Positions 1-5,225 of a DNA stretch of 10,611 nucleotides are shown here, piece by piece. Position 1 is the stretch's first letter, and every line of letters begins with the position of its first letter. Position numbers and translations under genes: made by a program. The notes below the pieces were generated by a model. The model worked only from the letters and a program-made list of their open reading frames with translations, had not been told where the DNA came from and searched no databases. Source of the stretch: JBBDRV01 sp040905285 (GTDB lineage: Bacteria > Bacteroidota > Rhodothermia > Balneolales > Balneolaceae); contig JBBDRV010000048.1 of assembly GCA_040905285.1 (NCBI GenBank), forward strand, positions 1 to 10,611, in the 5' to 3' direction.

Positions 1-355
1 TAGACAGGTAGGCGCCCATCCCGATAAGGGCAAAGGCACTTTTAAAGATCAGGGCGAACCAGGTTCCAAGTCCGCCAACCGTACCGATCATAGGCCCCAG
101 GCTTCGGTCCAGAAAATAGTAGGGACCGCCGGCCCTCGGCATGGCTGTTGCCAGTTCAGATGCGCTCAGCATAGCCGGCAGTACCATAATCCCCCCAATG
201 AAATAGGCAAGCACGACGGCAGGCCCTGCTTCAGCACTTGCAAGTCCCGGCAGAAGGAAAAATCCGGAGCTGAACATCGCACCTGTGCTTATGGCATAAA
301 CATCAAAAAGGTTCAGCTCTTTACGTAGTCTTTTCTTATTACTTAAAACCGGCAT
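1..355 (-). CDS. APC-superfamily amino-acid permease, N-terminal part (truncated by window edge)
   Basis: The reading frame opens at ATG 355-353 and stays open to the window edge, giving the first 118 residues; the rest lies outside. The protein is an inner-membrane secondary transporter that probably moves amino acids or related small amines. Residues 18-36 form the first membrane helix with the broken-helix motif GAMFSSGFFLLPG (25-37), the APC substrate-binding signature. A second helix follows at about 44-66, then the loop SELATAMPRAGGTYYF (66-81), whose PRAGG-YY pattern is typical of COG0531 permeases, and a third helix at about 90-117. I see no clear Shine-Dalgarno sequence before the start. 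It begins 27 bp after the stop of a decayed antiporter fragment on the same strand, so the two may once have shared a transcript. The substrate cannot be told from this part, nor whether it has a Usp tail as some relatives do. Confidence 0.88.
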   Translation of the reverse strand, partial: MPVLSNKKRLRKELNLFDVYAISTGAMFSSGFFLLPGLASAEAGPAVVLAYFIGGIMVLPAMLSASELATAMPRAGGPYYFLDRSLGPMIGTVGGLGTWFALIFKSAFALIGMGAYLS

Positions 356-382
356 TAATCATCTGTTTTATATAGTAAATTA

Positions 383-560
383 TCAATGAGAAAGGATCTT
401 TAACAGAGCCACCCGCACAGAAATCCGCCTCAATACACATTTCAGTACTGACGGAGTTATCCATGATATGACAACCGCCACTAAAACAATAGTGGAAAAC
501 ATATCCTGAGACAATATACCCAGTCTCAAACCCATAGTTGAAATAATAATTCCATGACCC
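383..560 (-). pseudogene. C-terminal relic of a CPA2-type cation:proton antiporter
   Basis: A minus-strand frame ending at TGA 385-383 encodes STMGLRLGILSQDMFSTIVL followed by VAVVISWITPSVLKCVLRRI. This closely follows the pattern of the last two membrane helices of CPA2 Na+/H+ or K+/H+ antiporters, which usually read like GLxLGxLSxxxFxxIVLxAxVTxxxxPxLLR. Just upstream (about 549-570) the family would show an RGAME-type motif; here pieces of it (V-R-V-M-E) appear in the next frame, which suggests a small indel near 549. Further upstream all three frames lose resemblance and two contain stops, so the roughly 300 preceding residues are missing. The intact antiporter next door reads differently in this region (LIGYELGFFNTTAVNAVVIM), so this is not a recent tandem copy of it. 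The left boundary is firm; the right boundary is approximate. Confidence 0.6.
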
Positions 561-694
561 TGACACTCCAGACGCTTGCGGCAATAGCAAGCAGGAGGAA
601 TAACAACCTCAACCATCAGCATCTGAACATCATCATGCGGTCCCGGTGGAAAAATTTCCATTCGTTCCGGCAGCTTTCTATCCTGTATTATTCA

Positions 695-714
695 CCCACA
701 AATTCGGTTGTGGG
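695..714. repeat. Perfect 7-bp inverted repeat (hairpin)
   Basis: CCCACAA, six bases of loop (ATTCGG), then TTGTGGG. It lies about 90 bp downstream of the antiporter stop codon. No T-run follows it on either strand, so it does not look like a normal intrinsic terminator. It could be a processing or 3'-end stabilising hairpin for the antiporter mRNA, or chance. Confidence 0.4.
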
Positions 715-805
715 CAAGACGAAGTTGAAAGCCCCGAAACTATCTATTTATTCCCTGATATGAAACAGAGCTGAAGGGGAGATCCTACAGATCACAAACC
801 AATTT

Positions 806-3286
806 TCAGCTGTTGTAGACCGTCATCAGATATCTGAAAATCTCTTTTGCAGATTCTGATTTTTTAATTTTTTCAAAACCTTTTCCCGGTTTAATAAGCT
901 TGACTATGGTATTAATAGCCTTTAAATGTTCCTCGGGTGACAGCTCTTTCGGACTTAGCAAAACCAGTATAATATGAACCCGGCTGGCTGTCTGCTCGAC
1001 ATTGACACCTTTCCTGTTTATCCCGATAAAAAGCATCTGTTCATTCACCAGGGACGTATGGGACTCAAAGAGAATCACCCCAGGCATCACCTCCGGTGAA
1101 TAACCGGACGTGTTTTCAAGAAGGCGCCTGGTGATTCGCCGTGTATCCGCATTTTTGAAATCATTTCCATTCTCTACGATCTCCGACAAAATATCCCCCA
1201 GCCCGGTACTTTTAAAACCGGTTGTAATTCTGTTTTCTCTGAGGAACCGCAGTTTCCCTTTTTCGCCCTCCCCGGTGATTTCAACTTCGGAGGGATAGAC
1301 TGTTATAAAACTCAGCAGCGGATATTTCTGGGCCAGAACACGTGGAAGTCTGTCAAGAGCAGGACGCCATGACAGTGTCCTTTCACGCGCACTTATTAAA
1401 ACAAAAAGATCGTCGTCTTTCCTGTTCTCCTCAAACCAGGACGGAAGATTCGACCAGAGATTTATCTCCTCATAGTCTATCCCTATATCCGGTTTAACGT
1501 TATCTATCTGCTTCCGGACATAAGGAGATCTTTCCTCGGTGGAGACCACCACCATATCCCCGCCGATCTGTTCCGCCATGAGCTTAAGTGAGCGAATGGC
1601 TCCGGGAAATCCCATCTCCAGAGCTGCAAACGGGGGAATTGCCACCACTATCCGGGCAAAGGTATTTACCGGTTTTTCGAGTTTTGAAACCATAAGCATT
1701 TCATCCAGCTCCTCAAGAAGCTGATCCAGAATGGTTCCAAAAATACGGCGGCGGGTGGAAATCTCGCCATTCCATCCGATGATTACATTTGATATTCTTT
1801 TTTCACTGACCGTCCTGGCGATCCCCTTTGCTATATTCAGGTCAATGCTTGTAGTGGGATTAACGGGGACCTCGGCTGCTGCTGCATGGATCACAGCATG
1901 ACTCAACATACTTTCGCCGCGTGCCACCTGTGCTTCCACATCTCTTCCATCTCTTGCAACGGTCAGAGGAAATACCGGCTGATCGGAGTTTTTATCCCTG
2001 ACCATAAAAGCGATATCCATCAGGGCGTCGGATGTTTCCGGATTTGCCAGTGGAACGAGTATTCGCTGAGGAGCCTCTGATGGCTCATACGGCTTCTTTT
2101 CTTCTTCCACAGCCACTTTTCTGCCATAGGCTTCAACCAGCCAGGGCCCGATAAAACAGGTTAAGAGTATCATTATCACGACTGCGTTAACCGCTGTCGT
2201 ATTAAAGAAACCCAATTCATAACCGATCAGGGTCACGGCCAGTGTTGCAGCAGACTGGGGCACCGTCATTCCGTAGATAACCCACCCTTCCGCATTTGAA
2301 AGTTCGGAGAACCGGGTTATCAGAAAGGATGCCAGCCCTTTTCCGGCAAATACCAGCGATGTGAAAATAAAAGCCTTGCTCCACACATCCCGACTGTCAA
2401 GTACAGCCACATCGACCAGCATCCCCACGGAAATGAGAAAAAACGGGATAAAGAGGGCATTGCCTACAAATTGAATCCGGCTCATCAGCGTACCGCTTTC
2501 CGGAACCAGGCGGTTGAGCAGCAGACCGGCCATAAACGCGCCTATAATCGGTGCCAGGCCGGCCAGGCCGGCCAGCCAGGCTGTGGAGAACAAAACCGCT
2601 ACCATAAAGACAAAGTCTGTATTGTTTTCATATTTTATATTCCGGAAAAACCACCTGCCGAGCCGCGGCAAAATCACCAGGGCTGCAACTGTGAACAGCA
2701 AAACAGAAACCCCGAAACCGGTCCAGTAGCCGGCTCCGGAAGACTCGCCCGCCGAACCCGCTACCATTGCAAGAATGCCCAGAGAAAGAGTATCCGTAAC
2801 AAGGGTTCCCCCCATGGACATCGTCACCGCCGTATTCTTTGTAATACCGAGACGCTCTGCAATAGGATATGCGAGAAGCGTGTGTGATCCTACAATGGAA
2901 CCCAGGAGAAGAGATGTGGCCACTGAATACTCCAGCAGGTATACGCCGGCCAGCAAAGCAAGAAATTGAGGGATAAAGAAGGATATCAGTCCAAATTGTA
3001 TGCTTTTGTTTCTAAGCTTTTCAAAGCGGTTCAAATCGATAGAGAGGCCCGCCATGAACATCAGGTAAAGCAGGCCGACTGTGCCTAACAATTCAATGGT
3101 GAAATCCCGTTCAAGCAGTCCCAGCACACTCGGGCCCACAATTGTCCCGGACAGAATCAATCCGACGATTCCCGGAATCCTCAGCTTTTTAACGGCTATG
3201 GGTGCCAGTAAAATAATGAGCATGACCAGTGCAAATATCAGCACAGGGTCCGTAAATGGCAGGGAAATATCAAATCTGTCATTCAT
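806..3286 (-). CDS. CPA2-type cation:proton antiporter with Usp-like and EIIA-like cytoplasmic tail
   Basis: An inner-membrane exchanger of Na+ or K+ for protons, 826 residues. Residues about 12-388 form the Na_H_exchanger domain with roughly a dozen helices; GGTLVTDTLSLGIL (159-172) carries the candidate ion-binding Asp165 in a TD pair, rather than the DD pair of electrogenic relatives. A charged linker leads to a Usp-like domain (about 406-537) that opens with RILVPLANPETSDALMDIA and holds G504-x2-G507-x9-G517-T518, the ATP-binding Usp signature. A second, weaker Usp-like segment spans about 543-668. Residues about 680-826 resemble a PTS EIIA/PtsN domain, ending in a stretch like LLSPKELSPEEHLKAI, but the phospho-His position appears to be Glu741. 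ATG 3286-3284 is the only in-frame start after an upstream stop; it sits at the edge of a 16-bp tandem repeat and lacks a Shine-Dalgarno sequence. The ion specificity is unknown. Confidence 0.92.
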   Translation of the reverse strand: MNDRFDISLPFTDPVLIFALVMLIILLAPIAVKKLRIPGIVGLILSGTIVGPSVLGLLERDFTIELLGTVGLLYLMFMAGLSIDLNRFEKLRNKSIQFGLISFFIPQFLALLAGVYLLEYSVATSLLLGSIVGSHTLLAYPIAERLGITKNTAVTMSMGGTLVTDTLSLGILAMVAGSAGESSGAGYWTGFGVSVLLFTVAALVILPRLGRWFFRNIKYENNTDFVFMVAVLFSTAWLAGLAGLAPIIGAFMAGLLLNRLVPESGTLMSRIQFVGNALFIPFFLISVGMLVDVAVLDSRDVWSKAFIFTSLVFAGKGLASFLITRFSELSNAEGWVIYGMTVPQSAATLAVTLIGYELGFFNTTAVNAVVIMILLTCFIGPWLVEAYGRKVAVEEEKKPYEPSEAPQRILVPLANPETSDALMDIAFMVRDKNSDQPVFPLTVARDGRDVEAQVARGESMLSHAVIHAAAAEVPVNPTTSIDLNIAKGIARTVSEKRISNVIIGWNGEISTRRRIFGTILDQLLEELDEMLMVSKLEKPVNTFARIVVAIPPFAALEMGFPGAIRSLKLMAEQIGGDMVVVSTEERSPYVRKQIDNVKPDIGIDYEEINLWSNLPSWFEENRKDDDLFVLISARERTLSWRPALDRLPRVLAQKYPLLSFITVYPSEVEITGEGEKGKLRFLRENRITTGFKSTGLGDILSEIVENGNDFKNADTRRITRRLLENTSGYSPEVMPGVILFESHTSLVNEQMLFIGINRKGVNVEQTASRVHIILVLLSPKELSPEEHLKAINTIVKLIKPGKGFEKIKKSESAKEIFRYLMTVYNS

Positions 3287-3318
3287 GTAGTCTGTCTTTC
3301 ATGTAGTCTGTATTTCAT
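3279..3318 (-). other. Two overlapping mini-ORFs leading into the antiporter start
   Basis: ATG 3318 opens an 11-codon frame, MKYRLHERQTT, whose TGA (3285-3283) overlaps the antiporter start as ATGA. ATG 3302 opens a 7-codon frame, MKDRLHE, whose TGA (3281-3279) lies inside antiporter codons 2-3. Both peptides resemble the true start (MNDRF) because all derive from the repeat unit. No Shine-Dalgarno sequence is visible before any of them, so translation is unproven; the ATGA overlap would permit translational coupling if the first is read. Confidence 0.3.
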
Positions 3319-3329
3319 GTCGTCTGTAT
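3282..3329. repeat. Three tandem 16-bp repeats covering the antiporter start codon
   Basis: Units are TTCATGTAGTCTGTCT (3282-3297), TTCATGTAGTCTGTAT (3298-3313) and TTCATGTCGTCTGTAT (3314-3329); neighbouring units differ at one base. A degenerate partial copy continues into the coding sequence (about 3270-3281). On the antiporter strand each unit carries an ATG: 3286 (the gene start), 3302 and 3318. Because 16 is not a multiple of three, the three ATGs lie in three different frames. Confidence 0.9.
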
Positions 3330-3504
3330 GGAGTGTTAACTGCGGATTCCCCCGGGTGCAGTCCCGCCGGATACCAGTCAGAGAGTGCAAAGAATACATG
3401 TTTGAACCCTAAAAAACCAAGCAGTAAAACGGAATACAGGCCGGTGGGGTGAAAATCGGCTGGGTTTTGCCGGTTTATAAAAAGGAATCACCTCATGTTC
3501 AGAT

Positions 3505-3516
3505 ATTATGCATAAT
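3505..3516. promoter_or_regulatory. 12-bp palindrome, possible operator
   Basis: ATTATGCATAAT is perfectly self-complementary and lies in an A/T-rich patch between the two divergent genes, about 200 bp from each start. Its form suits a dimeric regulator, but a palindrome of this length can arise by chance in A/T-rich DNA and no second copy was noticed. Confidence 0.2.
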
Positions 3517-3543
3517 CGCTATTAAAAATCTCTCCGGAAAATC

Positions 3544-3590
3544 GTGACCGCCACCGCCACAGAAAGACCGTGACTGACATCCGCCACAGA
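3544..3590. repeat. Imperfect direct repeat in the divergent intergenic region
   Basis: Two copies of a 20-21 bp element, each starting GTGAC and ending CCGCCACAGA, occupy 3544-3563 and 3570-3590. The second copy also folds into a small hairpin with GTGTCGG (3581-3598, one mismatch). The function is unknown; paired regulator sites upstream of the peptidase gene are one possibility. Confidence 0.45.
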
Positions 3591-3715
3591 GGTGTCGGAA
3601 TATCATAGAGATCACTATTTTAAGGCATATATTCCTTTTGATTCATTCAACCTGGTCAACCCGATACATTCGACGCAGTCGATTACTCCAACTATCCTGT
3701 AAACAAGAGTGGTTC

Positions 3716-5224
3716 ATGATCAACAGATTTTTTTTATACCCCTTCCTTGCGCTGTTGATTCCCCCGTCTCTCTACGGGCAGGTTGAAACCGGTGTCCAAT
3801 CTGAAGAAACGCAAGCCATCGAAGCAGCCGTTCCCCGCTCGGATATCGAAATGCATATACGTTTTCTCGCAGCCGATGAATTTATGGGCCGGGATACAGG
3901 ATCCCCGCAGCTGGACATCGCCGGACGATATATCGCCACATGGTTCAGGACCAATGGTGTCAATCCAGCCCCCGGCCAAAAAAATTACTACCAGTCTGTC
4001 CCTTTCAGACAGATGAAAGCCCCCGACAGCGGTCATCTTGCAGTCGGGGATTCCAGCTTTGTTCTTGCCCGGGATTTTATCATCCTGAATTCGCCGAGGG
4101 GAACATTCGAAGGCCCGCTGATTGTTCTGGATTACGGCAGTGACAGTGAACTGGAGAACGTAAATGTTGAAGGGAAAGTGGCCATTGTCAAGGCAGGCAT
4201 ATCGGGACAGGTTGCCCCCCACCAGTGGCTTATGAGTACAGAGCAGAAGAACAGGAGCCTGAGGGAACGGGGAGCCGAAGCTGTTATTGAACTTTATGAC
4301 AGTCGGCAGATTTCATGGGAAATGCTCTCGGGCTTTCTGAATCGTGACCGACTGGAAATAGCTGATCAGGAAGAGGGCGATGGAGAGTTGCCTCATCTCT
4401 GGCTCAACAGTGCCGGTAATGACCTGCATGCCGCCTTTCGCGGCATGCAGGGAGCGGACGTCACCATCTCTGTGGAGGGTGACCCATCAGCAGTCATCAC
4501 CAGTAATAATATAATAGGCTATGTAGAGGGAACGGATCCGGAACTCAGGGACGAATATGTATTGCTGGGAGCTCATTATGATCACGTCGGCACAAAAGAA
4601 CAGGAAACCGGAAATTATATTTACAACGGGGCCCGTGATAATGCGGTCGGCGTGTCTGCCATCTTGCTGGCTGCACGCTATCTTGCGGCAAACCCTCCAG
4701 AGAGATCCGTGATTTTTGCCGCATGGACTGCTGAAGAGATCGGTTTGCTCGGCAGCGGATATTTTGCAGAAAACCCCGTGGTTCCCCTCGAACAGATTAT
4801 CTTCAATCTTAATATTGATGGTGCAGGTTACAATGACACGACCAGGGTCACGGTTCTGGGTCTTGAAAGAACAGAAGCTGAAGAAGATCTTCGCGAATCT
4901 GCAGAGGCATTCGGCCTGGAAGCGATTCCGGATCCTGTGCCGGAACAAAATCTTTTTGACAGATCGGACAATGTCAACTTTGCCGGCAGGGGCATTCCCG
5001 CGCCGACCTACAGCCTGGGTATAACTGCTTTTGACGATGAAATAGAGAGATATTACCATACAGTCCACGACGACCCCGACAGTATTGACTATCCATACAT
5101 TACCCGATATATCCGCTCCTTCCTTCTTGCGGCTCAAAAAGTGGCAAATTCAGATGAACCGCCTTTCTGGCGTGAAGGGGACATCTACGAGGAAGCGGGC
5201 CGTGAGCTCTACGGAAAGGAATAG
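3716..5224 (+). CDS. Secreted M28-family zinc aminopeptidase with a PA-like insert
   Basis: A peptidase expected to remove N-terminal residues from peptides outside the cytoplasm, using two zinc ions. I place the start at ATG 3716, which gives 502 residues opening with a signal peptide (MINRFFLYPFLALLIPPSLYG, no lipobox Cys). An in-frame ATG at 3638 would add 26 polar, basic residues before it and hide the signal. Residues about 40-100 form the N-terminal part with FLAADEFMGRDTGSP; about 105-265 look like a protease-associated insert; about 266-480 form the catalytic domain. All expected ligands are visible: His287 (GAHYDHVG), Asp308 (GARDNAVG), the catalytic pair Glu340-Glu341 (WTAEEIGLLGS), Asp368 (NLNIDG) and His448 (YYHTVHD). 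The tail FWREGDIYEEAGRELYG is common in Bacteroidota-type homologues. It is transcribed alone and divergently from the antiporter. The exact substrate is not known. Confidence 0.92.
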   Translation: MINRFFLYPFLALLIPPSLYGQVETGVQSEETQAIEAAVPRSDIEMHIRFLAADEFMGRDTGSPQLDIAGRYIATWFRTNGVNPAPGQKNYYQSVPFRQMKAPDSGHLAVGDSSFVLARDFIILNSPRGTFEGPLIVLDYGSDSELENVNVEGKVAIVKAGISGQVAPHQWLMSTEQKNRSLRERGAEAVIELYDSRQISWEMLSGFLNRDRLEIADQEEGDGELPHLWLNSAGNDLHAAFRGMQGADVTISVEGDPSAVITSNNIIGYVEGTDPELRDEYVLLGAHYDHVGTKEQETGNYIYNGARDNAVGVSAILLAARYLAANPPERSVIFAAWTAEEIGLLGSGYFAENPVVPLEQIIFNLNIDGAGYNDTTRVTVLGLERTEAEEDLRESAEAFGLEAIPDPVPEQNLFDRSDNVNFAGRGIPAPTYSLGITAFDDEIERYYHTVHDDPDSIDYPYITRYIRSFLLAAQKVANSDEPPFWREGDIYEEAGRELYGKE

Positions 5225-5225
5225 G

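Larger units (their letters stand above)
356..805. other. Gap between antiporter and permease: relic plus unassigned sequence
   Basis: This stretch of about 450 bp separates two same-strand transporter genes. Its left part holds the antiporter relic described separately. From about 570 to 805 I see no credible gene. Short open frames exist on both strands (for example plus 554-763 and minus 339-590), but their translations have no recognisable family pattern and one is simply another frame of the relic. The only clear structure is a perfect hairpin at 695-714. No run of T follows the end of the antiporter gene, so I cannot name a terminator there. Confidence 0.5.
3287..3715. other. Divergent intergenic region between antiporter and M28 peptidase
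   Basis: About 430 bp that must contain the promoters of both divergent genes. I see the 16-bp tandem repeat (3282-3329), a perfect 12-bp palindrome (3505-3516) and an imperfect direct repeat ending in CCGCCACAGA (3544-3590). I could not find a convincing sigma-70 hexamer pair or the Bacteroidota-type TTTG/TAnnTTTG promoter on either strand, so no promoter is called. No open frame here has a protein-like pattern. Confidence 0.5.

Noticed and set aside
554..763. Plus-strand frame of 69 codons in the gap between transporters
   Set aside because: There is no Shine-Dalgarno sequence or domain pattern, and it overlaps the antiporter relic on the other strand.
2548..2580. Short tandem repeat of GGCCGGCCA type
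   Set aside because: It encodes the alanine-glycine-leucine run LAGLAGLAP inside an antiporter membrane helix and keeps the frame; coding constraint explains it.
2471..2887. Open frame of 138 codons on the plus strand inside the antiporter
   Set aside because: The translation is rich in Gln, Arg and Asn, as expected from the reverse of a hydrophobic membrane segment; it has no start signal.
3340..3480. Words resembling a cobalamin riboswitch (CAGTCCCGCCGG, CCAGTCAGAG, GGTGGGGTGAAAATCGGC)
   Set aside because: The pieces are in the wrong order and spacing, the conserved CCACTG of the core is absent, and neither flanking gene is a usual cobalamin-controlled gene. A covariance-model search (Rfam RF00174) would settle it.
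4487..5137. Open frame of 216 codons on the minus strand, antisense to the M28 peptidase
   Set aside because: It overlaps the catalytic domain coding region, whose motifs are all intact; the translation is Cys- and Ile-rich with no recognisable domain.
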